The position numbers were made by a program, and so were the translations under genes. From Lachnoanaerobaculum orale (GTDB lineage Bacteria; Bacillota; Clostridia; Lachnospirales; Lachnospiraceae), in contig NZ_RRCM01000001.1 in NCBI RefSeq assembly GCF_003862485.1, positions 373,896 to 437,895 of the forward strand: a stretch of 64,000 bases of DNA, read 5' to 3'. The notes beneath the pieces were generated by a model. The model searched no databases and was not told where the DNA came from. It saw only the letters and a program-made list of their open reading frames with translations. Shown in pieces: positions 1-9,723 of the stretch (positions are counted from its first letter, which is position 1; each line of letters opens with the position of its first letter).

Positions 1-714
1 TTTGATTTGCATACGCATACCATAGCCAGCGGCCACGCCTACTCCACCTTAAAGGAAAATATGGAAGAGGCTGTGGCCAAAGGCCTTTCGGCATATGGAT
101 TTTCTGATCACAGTGAAGCCGTTCCCGGTTCATGCAAAAACATATACTTTATGAATTTTAAGGTTATTCCCAGAAACTATAAAGGAGTGCTTATACTTAG
201 AGGAGTAGAGGCCAATATCATGGACTTTAAGGGCAATCTTGATGTTGACGAGAACGTACTGAAAAGACTTGATTATGTTATAGCAAGTCTGCATACAATA
301 TGTATAGATCCGGGAAGTTTGGATGAAAACATGAACGCATACTTTGGAGTGATGGCAAATCCGTATGTGAAGATAATCGGTCACCCGGATGACGGAAGGT
401 ATCCTATTGATCACGACGCACTGGCAAAGGAAGCAGCCAAAATAGGTGTTGCACTTGAGCTTAACAACTCTTCATTGAATCCGAGGTCGGCAAGAGTCGG
501 CGGCAGAGAGAATGCTGCAAAGATGCTTTCGGCCGCCAAAAAATACGGTACATATGTGGTATGCAATACTGACAGTCACTATGCGGACTATGTAGGTGAC
601 TTCAAAAATTGTGACAGTTTATTGAAAGAATTAGATTTTCCTGAGGAGCTTGTTTTGAACAACAGTATGGAAAAGCTGAAACTTATTTTAAATAAAGATA
701 TCGAAGAGATGTAA
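1..714 (+). CDS. PHP-domain phosphoesterase, 5' end outside window
   Basis: The reading frame is open from base 1, so the true start lies before the window. The first residues read FDLHTHT, the metal-binding motif 1 of the PHP (polymerase and histidinol phosphatase) fold, followed by FSDHSE, SLHT, GHPD and NTDSHY, the other histidine/aspartate ligand motifs. Total length of about 240 aa fits the YcdX-like/histidinol-phosphatase-like branch of metal-dependent phosphoesterases; substrate is unknown. No his gene is nearby, so a histidine role is not supported. A MATE transporter follows 23 bp downstream on the same strand. Confidence 0.85.
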   Translation, partial: FDLHTHTIASGHAYSTLKENMEEAVAKGLSAYGFSDHSEAVPGSCKNIYFMNFKVIPRNYKGVLILRGVEANIMDFKGNLDVDENVLKRLDYVIASLHTICIDPGSLDENMNAYFGVMANPYVKIIGHPDDGRYPIDHDALAKEAAKIGVALELNNSSLNPRSARVGGRENAAKMLSAAKKYGTYVVCNTDSHYADYVGDFKNCDSLLKELDFPEELVLNNSMEKLKLILNKDIEEM

Positions 715-737
715 AAGATATTCTTATTGAGGGAATT

Positions 738-2126
738 ATGGAAAAAAGAAAAGCAAGTATTACAGATATGACCTGTGGTAGCCCTCTAAAACTTATAATG
801 GCATTTGCAATACCGATGCTTATAGGAACACTCTTTCAGCAGTTCTACAGCATGGTAGATACGGTGATGGTAGGTAAGTATTTGGGTGTTAATTCATTGG
901 CGGCTGTGGGTTCCACAGGTGCCATATTCTTTATGGTAAACGGCTTTGTTATAGGGAATACGGCAGGCTTTGCCATACCGGTGGCACAAAAATTCGGTGC
1001 AAAAGACTACAAAGAGATGAGAAAATTCACCATGAATGCGGTATATATGGGAATATTCTTTTCTGTAGTACTTACAGCTTTGGTATGTTTGCTTACAAAG
1101 ACCATACTTGTAGTGACCAATACACCTGCAGAGATAATGAATGATGCATATATTTATATAATAATTGTCTTTGCCGGTATACCTGTAATGTATTTATACA
1201 ACTTGACTGCAAGTATAATCAGGGCGCTTGGAGATTCAAAGACACCGCTTTATTTCCTTGTAGTGGCAGCACTCCTTAATATAGTCCTTGACTTTGTTTC
1301 AATAAAAATTATGGGACTCGGAGTTGCGGGACCTGCCTATGCGACTGTTGTATCACAGCTTGTATCGGGAATACTTTGTGTAATATATATTGTAAAAAAG
1401 TTTTATATATTGAAGCTTGAGCCGGGTGAAGGTGCATTATCAATGAGCCATGTAAAGGTGGTACTTTCCATGGGTATACCTATGGGATTGCAGTACTCAA
1501 TCACAGCTATCGGTTCGGTAATACTTCAGGCGGCGGTGAACGGACTCGGTGCGATTACTGTGGCTGCCGTTACCGCAGGAAGTAAGATAAGCAGCTTTTG
1601 TGTGGCTGTAACTGATGCTCTCGGAGCGACTATGGCAACCTACTGCGGTCAAAACGTAGGTGCAGGTAAACTTGACAGAGTAAAGGAAGGAGTAAGGGTT
1701 GCCACAATAATAGGTATAATATACGCCGTTTTGGTATTCATTTTTATGATATTTATAGGTGGAGAGCTGCCGAAGCTTTTCGTAGATGCAAGCAAGAGCG
1801 ATGTAATAAGTCAGGCCAGATTATTCCTCTTATGGAACTCGGGATTTTACTTTGCGCTTATCTTTGTCAATGTTTGGAGAAATTCCATTCAAGGTATGGG
1901 ATTTCCGATGTTTGCAATACTCTCGGGAGTATGTGAGATGTTTGCCAGAGGTATTGTAGGCTTTGTGGGAGTTAAGTACTTCGGTTTTGTTGCGGCATGT
2001 ATGGGCTCACCGCTTGCGTGGATTGTAGCGGATATGTTCCTTATTCCGGGATTTATGTACTGTATCAGGAGATTAAGAAAGTTGTTTGCCAAAAGAGAGC
2101 CGGTGGAAACATTAAAATATGAATAA
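738..2126 (+). CDS. MATE family efflux transporter
   Basis: A 462-aa polytopic membrane protein with about 12 hydrophobic segments. The N-terminal part (GSPLKLIMAFAIPMLIGTLF then QQFYSMVDTVMVG) is the typical MatE repeat signature, and a second similar half starts near residue 235 (LSMGIPMGLQYSITAIGSV). MATE proteins export organic cations, drugs or toxic metabolites in exchange for Na+ or H+; the substrate here cannot be told. A GAGGG ribosome site lies 8 nt before the ATG. The 3' end overlaps the next transporter by 8 bp, so the two are probably cotranscribed with the PHP gene. Confidence 0.92.
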   Translation: MEKRKASITDMTCGSPLKLIMAFAIPMLIGTLFQQFYSMVDTVMVGKYLGVNSLAAVGSTGAIFFMVNGFVIGNTAGFAIPVAQKFGAKDYKEMRKFTMNAVYMGIFFSVVLTALVCLLTKTILVVTNTPAEIMNDAYIYIIIVFAGIPVMYLYNLTASIIRALGDSKTPLYFLVVAALLNIVLDFVSIKIMGLGVAGPAYATVVSQLVSGILCVIYIVKKFYILKLEPGEGALSMSHVKVVLSMGIPMGLQYSITAIGSVILQAAVNGLGAITVAAVTAGSKISSFCVAVTDALGATMATYCGQNVGAGKLDRVKEGVRVATIIGIIYAVLVFIFMIFIGGELPKLFVDASKSDVISQARLFLLWNSGFYFALIFVNVWRNSIQGMGFPMFAILSGVCEMFARGIVGFVGVKYFGFVAACMGSPLAWIVADMFLIPGFMYCIRRLRKLFAKREPVETLKYE

Positions 2127-2988
2127 TTACAATAAAAGAATAGGTATATTGTATATACTTGGAGCCGCATTTGGATTTGCCATGATGGGGCTCTTTGTAC
2201 GACTGGCAGGTGAACTGCCCACATTTGAAAAGGTTTTTTCAAGAAATTTTGTAGCTGCCGTTGTAGCATTTGTTATGCTTATAAAAAACGGTTACAGGTG
2301 GCAAAATATAGGAAGAAAAAATTGGATTTTGTTGTTGCTGAGGTCTTCATGCGGTTTTGTAGGCGTTATCTGTAACTTCTATGCGATTGACCATATGAAT
2401 ATAGCGGATGCTTCCATATTGAATAAGCTCAGCCCCTTCTTTGCAATACTTTTGAGTTTTATAATATTACAGGAAAAACCGGTTATAATGGATATTTTCA
2501 CTACCGTAGTAGCATTTATAGGAGCAATATTTGTAGTAAAACCGAGTGCGGATTTTGCATTCTTAGTGGCTATGATAGGAGTTCTCGGCGGATTTATGGC
2601 AGGTGTGGCTTATGCTCTTGTCAGAAAGATGACCGGAGGGGGAGTGACAGGAATGTTCATAGTATTTTTCTTCTCGGCATTTTCAAGCATATGCTGCATA
2701 CCGCTTATGGCTATAAATTTTATCACTCCAAGTCCAACACAGTTTGCAATGCTCATCGGATCCGGCTTTTCAGCCATGATCGGACAGATTTGTATTACAA
2801 AGGCTTATACATATGCTCCTGCAAAGGAGATTTCCGTATATGACTATACACAGGTTATATATTCGGCGTTGCTCGGTTTTATATTTGTAGGTCAAATACC
2901 TGATGTACTTAGCTTATTAGGTTATATAATTATCATATCCATGGCGGTTGTGAAATGGGTATACAACAATAAGAAAGTCCCTGATTAA
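2119..2988 (+). CDS. EamA/DMT family transporter
   Basis: A 289-aa protein with about ten hydrophobic segments arranged as two EamA halves (roughly residues 10-140 and 150-285), including the family-typical end of half one (ANDFY-type helix, here VICNFYAIDHMNIADASIL). Drug/metabolite transporters of this type move small metabolites across the cytoplasmic membrane; the cargo is unknown. The start codon lies inside the end of the MATE gene (8-bp overlap), implying translational coupling. The stop codon falls in the loop of the terminator that ends this unit. Confidence 0.9.
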   Translation: MNNYNKRIGILYILGAAFGFAMMGLFVRLAGELPTFEKVFSRNFVAAVVAFVMLIKNGYRWQNIGRKNWILLLLRSSCGFVGVICNFYAIDHMNIADASILNKLSPFFAILLSFIILQEKPVIMDIFTTVVAFIGAIFVVKPSADFAFLVAMIGVLGGFMAGVAYALVRKMTGGGVTGMFIVFFFSAFSSICCIPLMAINFITPSPTQFAMLIGSGFSAMIGQICITKAYTYAPAKEISVYDYTQVIYSALLGFIFVGQIPDVLSLLGYIIIISMAVVKWVYNNKKVPD

Positions 2989-3000
2989 GGGGCTTTTTTT
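2972..3000 (+). terminator. Rho-independent terminator
   Basis: AGTCCC and GGGGCT arms (one G-U pair) flank a 6-nt loop holding the EamA stop codon and are followed by seven T residues. It separates the transporter genes from the LysR gene. Confidence 0.85.
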
Positions 3001-3148
3001 AACATATCCGAAAATATTTTTGTGGCAATACTTGTACATATATAGTATAGTAAGTTTATATAAAAGATTAAAAATATGGTAAATTAAATATATTATTCTA
3101 ATAAAATAGACATAATTAGTTAGAAATGTTTAATTTAGAAGGGGGACT

Positions 3149-4093
3149 ATGGAAAATTTTTTGGATTTGAAGAAATTAAATACTTTTGTAAAGATAGCGG
3201 AATCGGGAAGCTTTTATAAGGCGTCTATGATACTTGGATATTCGCCTGCAGCCGTATCCATACAGATACAGCAACTGGAGTTTGACCTTGGAACAAGGCT
3301 GTTTGACAGACTCGGAAAACAGGTACGTCTGACAGATTACGGCAAGCAATTTTACCCTTATGCCGAAAAGATACTTATGTTAAATGAAGAGGCAAAGGAG
3401 TCACTGATAAGGACTGATGACCCTATCAGAGGAGAACTTAGAATAGGTACGGTTGATTCCATATGTGATACCTTGTTTCCGCAGATACTTGCGGAATACC
3501 ACGAAAAAAATCCCGGTGTTATACTGGAAATTAAAGTATCCACACCGGCGGAATTGTTTGATGCACTGAAGCACAACAGTATTGATATAATGCTGTTTTT
3601 AGATAAGCCGTATGTCGCAAAAGATTTTGTGGAAGATATTCAGGTGGATACCGATGTGGTGTTTTGTGCATCGGCTAAACATCCTCTGGCATGTAAGAAG
3701 TCTATAGATTTGAAGGAAGTGTTGGAATATCCTTGTATACTTACAGAGAAAAACTCAAGCTACAGATATATTTTGGAGAATAAACTGTCCGAACTGGGAC
3801 TAAGTATAAGTCCCGGTATAGAGTCGCAGAATACAAATCTTATTATCAAGCTGCTTTGTAAAAATATGGGATATTCGGTTTTGCCGAGATTTTTGATAGA
3901 ACAAAAGTTAAGAGATGATGTGCTTAAGGTACTTCCGATAAAGGACTTTAATATCAAAGCAAAGTATCATGTGCTGCACAAAAAGGACAAGTTTGTCAAC
4001 AGACAGATGGAAAGTTTTATAAATCTGTTGAAAAAGCAGGCGGATGTATTGCAGGTTGTTGATAAGTATCAGGATATTGCAATGAGCGTGTAA
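3149..4093 (+). CDS. LysR family transcriptional regulator
   Basis: A 314-aa protein with an N-terminal winged helix-turn-helix (residues 8-67: LNTFVKIAESGSFYKASMIL then AAVSIQIQQLE and LFDRLGKQVRLTDYG) and a C-terminal LysR substrate-binding domain (about residues 95-300). It starts after a strong GAAGGGGG ribosome site 5 nt before the ATG. LysR proteins usually control a divergently transcribed neighbour, but both flanking genes run the same way here, so the target is not evident. The 160-bp upstream region is very AT-rich. Confidence 0.92.
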   Translation: MENFLDLKKLNTFVKIAESGSFYKASMILGYSPAAVSIQIQQLEFDLGTRLFDRLGKQVRLTDYGKQFYPYAEKILMLNEEAKESLIRTDDPIRGELRIGTVDSICDTLFPQILAEYHEKNPGVILEIKVSTPAELFDALKHNSIDIMLFLDKPYVAKDFVEDIQVDTDVVFCASAKHPLACKKSIDLKEVLEYPCILTEKNSSYRYILENKLSELGLSISPGIESQNTNLIIKLLCKNMGYSVLPRFLIEQKLRDDVLKVLPIKDFNIKAKYHVLHKKDKFVNRQMESFINLLKKQADVLQVVDKYQDIAMSV

Positions 4094-4102
4094 TATATCA
4101 CT

Positions 4103-4114
4103 GAACTGACGTTC
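4103..4114. promoter_or_regulatory. LexA/DinR-type SOS box upstream of uvrB
   Basis: The sequence GAAC-TGAC-GTTC matches the Gram-positive LexA (DinR) box GAAC-N4-GTTC exactly. It lies 77 bp before the uvrB start and about 30 bp before a TATAAT element at 4145-4150. uvrB is a classical SOS gene in Firmicutes, so damage-inducible control is likely; binding itself is inferred. Confidence 0.7.
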
Positions 4115-4190
4115 TTTATACTATACTTTTATTTTGCCTCATGCTATAATTTTTCATGTTGGCGCTTTGCCACGAGATAGGGGTTAAATA

Positions 4191-6158
4191 ATGGAATTTA
4201 AATTACATTCGGAGTTTTTGCCTACAGGAGACCAGCCTCAGGCAATAGAGGCGCTTGTAAACGGATTCAGAGAGGGAAATCAGTTTCAGACATTGTTAGG
4301 TGCCACAGGTTCGGGCAAGACCTTTACAATGGCAAATGTTATTCAGAAATTACAAAAGCCCACGCTGATAATAGCGCATAATAAGACATTGGCGGCACAG
4401 CTGTACGGTGAGTTCAAGGAGTTTTTCCCTGAGAATGCGGTGGAATACTTTGTTTCTTACTACGATTACTATCAACCGGAGGCATATGTACCGTCTACAG
4501 ATACATATATTGAGAAAGATTCGGCAATAAATGATGAGATAGATAAGCTGAGACACTCGGCAACGGCATCCCTTTCAGAGAGAAAGGATGTTATTATAGT
4601 TGCTTCGGTTTCATGTATATACGGACTTGGAAGTCCTATAGATTATCAGGAGATGGTGGTATCGTTAAGGCCCGGAATGGAAAGAGACAGAGATGATGTC
4701 ATAAGAAAGCTTATTGATATGCAGTATGACAGAAATGATATGGATTTTCACCGAGGTACTTTTCGTGTGAGAGGAGATGTGCTTGAGGTATTTCCGGCCG
4801 CATCCACATCCACGGCATTAAGATTCGAGTTTTTCGGTGACGAAGTGGACAAAATACTTGAGATAGATACGCTTACGGGAAATATTATAGCGGAACTTGC
4901 ACATGCCGTGATATTTCCGGCATCACACTATGTGGTAGCGCCTGAGAAGATGAAGGTGGCTACCGAAAACATACTGAAAGAATGTGAGGAGAGAGTAAGT
5001 TTCTTTAAATCTGAGGATAAACTTATAGAGGCACAGAGGATTGACGAGAGAACACATTTTGATGTGGAAATGATGAGAGAGACCGGTTTTTGTTCGGGAA
5101 TAGAAAACTATTCAAGACATCTTACAGGTTCTGCACCGGGAGAGCCGCCTTATACGCTTATAGACTACTTTAAGGACGATTTTCTTATTATTGTAGACGA
5201 GTCACATATCACAATACCGCAGGTCAGAGGAATGTATGCAGGAGACAGGTCAAGAAAGATGACTTTGGTAAACTACGGTTTCAGACTGCCTTCGGCACTT
5301 GATAACAGACCTTTGGAGTTTTCGGAGTTTGAATCAAAGATAGATCAGATGCTTTTTGTTTCTGCTACACCGAGTGTATATGAAAAAGATCATGAGATGC
5401 TTAGAACAGAGCAGATTATAAGACCTACCGGGTTGTTGGATCCTCCTATAAGTGTCAGACCTGTAGAAGGTCAGATAGATGATCTGATAGGTGAGGTGAA
5501 TAAGGAGATTGAAAAAAAGAACAAGATTCTTATCACTACACTTACAAAAAGAATGGCGGAAGATCTTACCGAGTATATGAAGGAAGTGGGTATCAGAGTG
5601 AGATATCTGCATTCCGATATCGATACTTTGGAGAGAGCCGAGATTATCAGAGATATGAGACTTGACAAGTTCGATGTCTTGGTGGGTATCAACCTTTTGA
5701 GAGAGGGACTTGATATACCTGAGATTACATTGGTTGCAATACTCGATGCGGATAAAGAAGGATTTTTAAGAAGTGAAACCTCACTTATTCAGACCATAGG
5801 AAGAGCGGCAAGGAATGCTGACGGACATGTGATAATGTATGCCGACAATATGACCGATTCCATGAAGGCGGCTATTGACGAGACCTACAGAAGAAGAGGT
5901 ATACAGGAAGCTTATAATAAGGAACACGGTATCACTCCGACTACAATAAAGAAGGCTGTCAGAGATCTTATAGCAATATCAAAGGCGGCAGACAGCGTTT
6001 CGTCTATTGATAAGGACGTTGAGTCTATGGACAAGGCGGAGATACAAAAACTTATAAAAGAGCTTGAGAAAAAGATGTTTAAGGCTGCGGCAGAGCTTGA
6101 TTTTGAAAATGCGGCACTTTTGCGTGATAAAGTAAGCGAACTGCGTGCAAACCTATAA
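4191..6158 (+). CDS. uvrB: Excinuclease ABC subunit UvrB
   Basis: Full-length 655-aa UvrB, the DNA damage-verification helicase of nucleotide excision repair, which loads with UvrA and positions UvrC. Visible are the Walker A GATGSGKT (about residues 39-46), the beta-hairpin region [12 protein letters not shown] (about 92-103) that clamps DNA, VDESH of motif II, the C-terminal helicase motif QTIGRAARN, and the UVR coiled coil at about residues 615-655 that binds UvrC. The start follows AGATAGGGGTTAAATA. A LexA-type box precedes it. uvrA and uvrC are not in the window. Confidence 0.98.
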   Translation: MEFKLHSEFLPTGDQPQAIEALVNGFREGNQFQTLLGATGSGKTFTMANVIQKLQKPTLIIAHNKTLAAQLYGEFKEFFPENAVEYFVSYYDYYQPEAYVPSTDTYIEKDSAINDEIDKLRHSATASLSERKDVIIVASVSCIYGLGSPIDYQEMVVSLRPGMERDRDDVIRKLIDMQYDRNDMDFHRGTFRVRGDVLEVFPAASTSTALRFEFFGDEVDKILEIDTLTGNIIAELAHAVIFPASHYVVAPEKMKVATENILKECEERVSFFKSEDKLIEAQRIDERTHFDVEMMRETGFCSGIENYSRHLTGSAPGEPPYTLIDYFKDDFLIIVDESHITIPQVRGMYAGDRSRKMTLVNYGFRLPSALDNRPLEFSEFESKIDQMLFVSATPSVYEKDHEMLRTEQIIRPTGLLDPPISVRPVEGQIDDLIGEVNKEIEKKNKILITTLTKRMAEDLTEYMKEVGIRVRYLHSDIDTLERAEIIRDMRLDKFDVLVGINLLREGLDIPEITLVAILDADKEGFLRSETSLIQTIGRAARNADGHVIMYADNMTDSMKAAIDETYRRRGIQEAYNKEHGITPTTIKKAVRDLIAISKAADSVSSIDKDVESMDKAEIQKLIKELEKKMFKAAAELDFENAALLRDKVSELRANL

Positions 6159-6220
6159 ATAAAGCCGGAAAATTTTTTATAAAATTCGGGTTTTAATATA
6201 AAATATAACGGAGAATAAAA

Positions 6221-6991
6221 GTGGCAGAAAAAAATGTGTCAAAGAGCCTCGAAAGAGTGGTGGCGGAGACAGCCATGCTTGCAGGTGAGACCATGCTTAT
6301 AGCGGGCGCGGAGATAAGCAGAGTGGAAGATACTATGAACAGAATACTGGACTATTCAAAGTGTGAATCACATACCGCGTTCGTTTTGGCTACAGGTATC
6401 ACATTAACTCTTGACAGCGAAGAGGGGCTTATCACCATGTCAAAGAGAGTGCCTGACAGGACTACAAATATAAACAGAATATATCTTATCAACAATGTAT
6501 CAAGAGCCTTAAGTGCAGGTAAAATGGATATATATGAGGCATATTCCGAAATAAAAAAGATAAAGGATGTAAGACAGTTTACAGGTATTTTATACGGTCT
6601 ATCCTTTGTGGGAGTGGCACTGTTTTTTACAATGATGCTTGGAGGAGACTTTACAGACTGTATGGTGGCAGGTATAGCCGGACTTGCGATGGCTGTCACA
6701 CAGTGGGTACTTACACCTTTCGGATTCAATTCGTTTTTCTTAAATATGATATCCACACTCAGTATGGCGCTTACTGCGGTAGGCTTTAAGAAGTTTTTTC
6801 TGCCGGGTATAAATATCGATCTTGTGATTATAGGCGGAATCATGCCGATAGTTCCGGGCGTTGTGTTTACCACGGCTATGAGAGATACATTGAACGGAGA
6901 TTATACTGCAGGTGTCAGCAGAATGCTTGAGACTGGAGTAGTGGCTTTTGCGGTGGCGGTAGGTGTGGCGCTGGCATATGTGATTTTGTGA
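6221..6991 (+). CDS. Threonine/serine exporter family protein, ThrE N-terminal half (DUF1212)
   Basis: A 256-aa protein beginning with GTG after GGAGA. An N-terminal soluble part (residues 1-110) carries the ThrE_1 signature MLAGETMLIAGAEISRVEDT; four to five hydrophobic segments follow, with GIMPIVPGVVFTTAMRDTLN, the second conserved ThrE motif. In actinobacteria ThrE is one protein that exports threonine and serine; in Firmicutes it is split into this ThrE_1 half and the short ThrE_2 half encoded 7 bp downstream. The pair is therefore a likely two-component amino-acid exporter; substrate is inferred from family only. Confidence 0.88.
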   Translation: MAEKNVSKSLERVVAETAMLAGETMLIAGAEISRVEDTMNRILDYSKCESHTAFVLATGITLTLDSEEGLITMSKRVPDRTTNINRIYLINNVSRALSAGKMDIYEAYSEIKKIKDVRQFTGILYGLSFVGVALFFTMMLGGDFTDCMVAGIAGLAMAVTQWVLTPFGFNSFFLNMISTLSMALTAVGFKKFFLPGINIDLVIIGGIMPIVPGVVFTTAMRDTLNGDYTAGVSRMLETGVVAFAVAVGVALAYVIL

Positions 6992-6998
6992 GGAGTGT

Positions 6999-7421
6999 AT
7001 GATATTTAAAATAATAGGTGCATTTATTGCGGTGGTGGCCTTTTGCATTATGATAGAGCTGCCGAAAAAATATATGGTACAGGCGGGGCTTACCGGTATG
7101 ATAGGATGGGGAGTGTATCTGCTGGTGGATATAATAGGACATAGGGTAGAGATAGATGCACTCATATCTGCACTCTGTATAGCTACCATGTCGCATATAC
7201 TTGCCAGAGTCTTGAAGGCGCCGGTAAGCAACTTTTTGATACCGGGTATACTTCCTATAGTTCCCGGAGGTTCAATATACAGATGTGCGTATGCATTTAT
7301 AAACGAGTCTTCATATCTCAGTACATATATGAATGAGACATTGAAGATTGCAGGCTCTATAGCGCTTGCGATATTCTTTGTAGACTCGGTATTCAAACTG
7401 CATATGCCAAAGAGAAAATAA
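6999..7421 (+). CDS. Threonine/serine exporter family protein, ThrE C-terminal half (DUF3815)
   Basis: A 140-aa membrane protein with about four hydrophobic segments and the conserved ILPIVPGGSIYRCAYAFI motif of the ThrE_2/DUF3815 family, which mirrors the PIVPG motif of the partner. It starts 7 bp after the ThrE_1 gene with a GAGGAG ribosome site overlapping that gene's stop codon. The two halves are expected to act as a single transporter. A strong terminator follows immediately. Confidence 0.88.
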   Translation: MIFKIIGAFIAVVAFCIMIELPKKYMVQAGLTGMIGWGVYLLVDIIGHRVEIDALISALCIATMSHILARVLKAPVSNFLIPGILPIVPGGSIYRCAYAFINESSYLSTYMNETLKIAGSIALAIFFVDSVFKLHMPKRK

Positions 7422-7453
7422 AAAGCTCCAAGGGCTTACTTTGGAGCTTTTTT
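7421..7453 (+). terminator. Rho-independent terminator
   Basis: AAAAGCTCCAA and TTGGAGCTTTT form an 11-bp stem with an 8-9-nt loop and an eight-T tail, directly after the ThrE_2 stop. Confidence 0.92.
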
Positions 7454-7682
7454 TGCACTTAAAACCTGAATGCATAAAAATGTATAAATATAAATATGCA
7501 TAAATATCGCACAAAATGTGTCTGCGAGTAAAAGACATGAGGCTCTAAACGGTGTTCTTCTCGGACGGACACGCCTAAAACAGACGTTTTACAAGGTGTT
7601 TTTCTACCAAAGACAGTATAGAAATCACGGTAAAAATCTCGGTGTGACAGCAATTTTATCATAAAAAACAGCAAGATTGCAA
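7454..7682. other. Non-coding region before xylB
   Basis: No credible gene is visible. The middle (about 7500-7660) is less AT-rich than the flanks. It is open on the minus strand for 71 codons, but that frame lacks a ribosome site and any domain. It may be a dispersed repeat or the remnant of one; this cannot be decided from one window. Confidence 0.4.
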
Positions 7683-7711
7683 TTGACTTTTTATAGCCGT
7701 AAACTTAATGT
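7683..7711 (+). promoter_or_regulatory. Predicted sigma-A promoter of xylB
   Basis: TTGACT, 17-bp spacer, TAATGT, 80 bp before the xylB start. No cre-like or XylR-type palindrome is obvious between it and the gene. Confidence 0.6.
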
Positions 7712-7790
7712 AGTAGGTAGATAGGGGGGATTTACACTTTGATCCCTGATACTTTTTTAATAAGAATAATGATCTTTACGGAGGTTTAGT

Positions 7791-9257
7791 ATGTATTATA
7801 TCGGTGTTGATTTGGGGACTTCAGCCCTTAAACTTGTAATGATGAAGGGCAACGGAGAACTTGTAAAAACTGTATCTAAGGAATATCCGCTTTACTTTCC
7901 ACGTTCAGGGTGGAGTGAGCAAAATCCTACAGACTGGTTTTTGGCGGTGAAGGAGGGGCTTAAAGAACTTGCAGCATCTGCGGATGAAAAGATAGCAGGT
8001 ATCAGTTTCGGCGGACAGATGCATGGACTTGTAATTTTGGATAAGGATGACAATGTGCTAAGGCCTGCAATACTTTGGAATGACGGCAGAAGTACTGAGG
8101 AAACAGACTATTTGAACAATGTTATAGGCAAAGAAAAACTTTCTGAGCTTACTGCAAATATTGCATTTGCAGGATTTACCGCTCCAAAAATACTTTGGGT
8201 GAAGAATAATGAACCTGAGATTTTTGCAAAAATTTCAAAAATAATGCTTCCGAAGGATTATATCAGCTATATGCTCAGTGGAAGCTTCTCTACAGATTAT
8301 TCGGATGCTTCGGGTATGCTGCTTTTGGATGTAAAGAACAAAAAATGGTCAAAGGAAATGATTGACATATGTTCTATTTCAGAGGATATGTTGCCGAAGC
8401 TTTATGAAAGCTATGAGGTGGTAGGTGCTATAAAGCCTGAGCTTGCAAAAGAACTTGGACTTAATGATGACATAAAGATAGTAGCAGGAGCCGGAGATAA
8501 TGCGGCGGCGGCTATAGGTACCGCCACAGTGGGTGAAGGTGCCTGCAATATTTCTCTTGGAACTTCAGGAACCGTATTTATCTCAAGTAAGAACTTCGGT
8601 GTGGACAGCTTTAATGCCCTACATTCATTTGCCCATGCGGACGGAAACTATCATCTGATGGGTTGTATGCTCAGTGCGGCGTCATGTAATAAGTGGTGGA
8701 TGGAAGAAATATTAAAGACAAAGGACTTTGCAAAGGAACAAAGTGATATAGACAATCTCGGTGAGAACAATGTTTTCTTTTTGCCTTATCTTATGGGAGA
8801 GCGTTCTCCTCACAACGACCCTGATGCCGCAGGTACATTCATAGGGATGAGAATGGATACAAAAAGAGAGGATATGACACTTGCGATATTTGAAGGTGTT
8901 ACCTTTGCTCTCAGAGATTCACTTGAAGTGGCAAGAAGCCTCGGCATCAAGATAGATAGAACGATGATCTGCGGCGGAGGTGCCAAGAGTCCGCTTTGGA
9001 AAAGACTTGTGGCTAATATACTTAATGTAGAGGTGGAAGTGCCTGTAAGTGAGGAAGGACCGGGATTCGGTGCGGCTATACTTGCGGCGGTAGGCTGTGG
9101 AGAATATGAAAGTGTAGAAAAGGCTGCAAAATCTATAATAAAAATTAAAGAAAAAATAAAACCTGAGGCCGATCTTGTGGTAAAATATGAAGAGAAGTAT
9201 CAAAAATTCAAAAGGATATATCCTGCCTTAAAGGATGTATTCAAAGAGATTAGATAA
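7791..9257 (+). CDS. xylB: Xylulokinase
   Basis: A 488-aa FGGY-family carbohydrate kinase. It opens with YIGVDLGTSALK (ATP/phosphate-binding loop of the FGGY_N domain) and continues with SFGGQMHGLV and ILWNDGRS, both characteristic of xylulokinases rather than glycerol or gluconate kinases; the FGGY_C part holds GERSPHNDPDAAGTF and GGGAKSPLWKR. It phosphorylates D-xylulose to xylulose-5-phosphate for the pentose phosphate pathway. No xylose isomerase or transporter lies beside it. A GGAGG ribosome site precedes the ATG. Confidence 0.93.
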   Translation: MYYIGVDLGTSALKLVMMKGNGELVKTVSKEYPLYFPRSGWSEQNPTDWFLAVKEGLKELAASADEKIAGISFGGQMHGLVILDKDDNVLRPAILWNDGRSTEETDYLNNVIGKEKLSELTANIAFAGFTAPKILWVKNNEPEIFAKISKIMLPKDYISYMLSGSFSTDYSDASGMLLLDVKNKKWSKEMIDICSISEDMLPKLYESYEVVGAIKPELAKELGLNDDIKIVAGAGDNAAAAIGTATVGEGACNISLGTSGTVFISSKNFGVDSFNALHSFAHADGNYHLMGCMLSAASCNKWWMEEILKTKDFAKEQSDIDNLGENNVFFLPYLMGERSPHNDPDAAGTFIGMRMDTKREDMTLAIFEGVTFALRDSLEVARSLGIKIDRTMICGGGAKSPLWKRLVANILNVEVEVPVSEEGPGFGAAILAAVGCGEYESVEKAAKSIIKIKEKIKPEADLVVKYEEKYQKFKRIYPALKDVFKEIR

Positions 9258-9267
9258 GGATGGATTT

Positions 9268-9723
9268 ATGTTAAAGATAGGCACAAAGGCACCGGAGTTT
9301 TCACTGCCGGATGAGAACGGAACCGTTAGAAATCTTTCAGATTATGAAGGTAAGAAACTTATATTATATTTTTATCCTAAGGACAATACTCCGGGATGCA
9401 GTGCGCAGGCTTGCGGCTTTGGAGAACTGTATCCGCAGTTTATAGAAAAAGGAGTAGAGGTTGTAGGCATCAGTAAGGACAGTGTGGCATCACATAAGAA
9501 ATTCAAAGATAAGTATTCATTACCTTTTACACTGCTTTCAAACCCTGAGCTGGATGTTATACAGGCTTATGATGTATGGCATGAGAAAAAGCTGTACGGA
9601 AAGACTTCCATGGGAGTGGTAAGGACTACATATCTGATAGATGAAAAGGGATTTATCATAGAGGCTATGGAAAAGGTGAAGGCTGCCAAAAATCCGAGTG
9701 ATATGCTGGAGAGCTTGGGATGA
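9268..9723 (+). CDS. bcp: Thioredoxin-dependent thiol peroxidase (Bcp/PrxQ)
   Basis: A 151-aa peroxiredoxin. Residues 4-30 (IGTKAPEFSLPDENG) and the active-site block DNTPGCSAQACGF place it in the Bcp/PrxQ group, with the peroxidatic Cys in PGCS and the resolving Cys five residues later. It reduces hydrogen peroxide and organic hydroperoxides in the cytoplasm using thioredoxin. The ATG at 9268 is chosen because AAGGA lies 7 nt upstream; a longer in-frame extension to 9235 overlaps xylB and has no ribosome site. Its stop overlaps the yaaA start (ATGA). Confidence 0.93.
   Translation: MLKIGTKAPEFSLPDENGTVRNLSDYEGKKLILYFYPKDNTPGCSAQACGFGELYPQFIEKGVEVVGISKDSVASHKKFKDKYSLPFTLLSNPELDVIQAYDVWHEKKLYGKTSMGVVRTTYLIDEKGFIIEAMEKVKAAKNPSDMLESLG

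Noticed and set aside
6740-7396. 218-codon minus-strand frame opposite the ThrE halves
   Set aside because: Shadow of two coupled membrane-protein genes with clear family motifs on the plus strand.
7459-7674. 71-codon minus-strand frame in the xylB upstream gap
   Set aside because: No ribosome site, no domain, unusual composition; kept only as a possible repeat.
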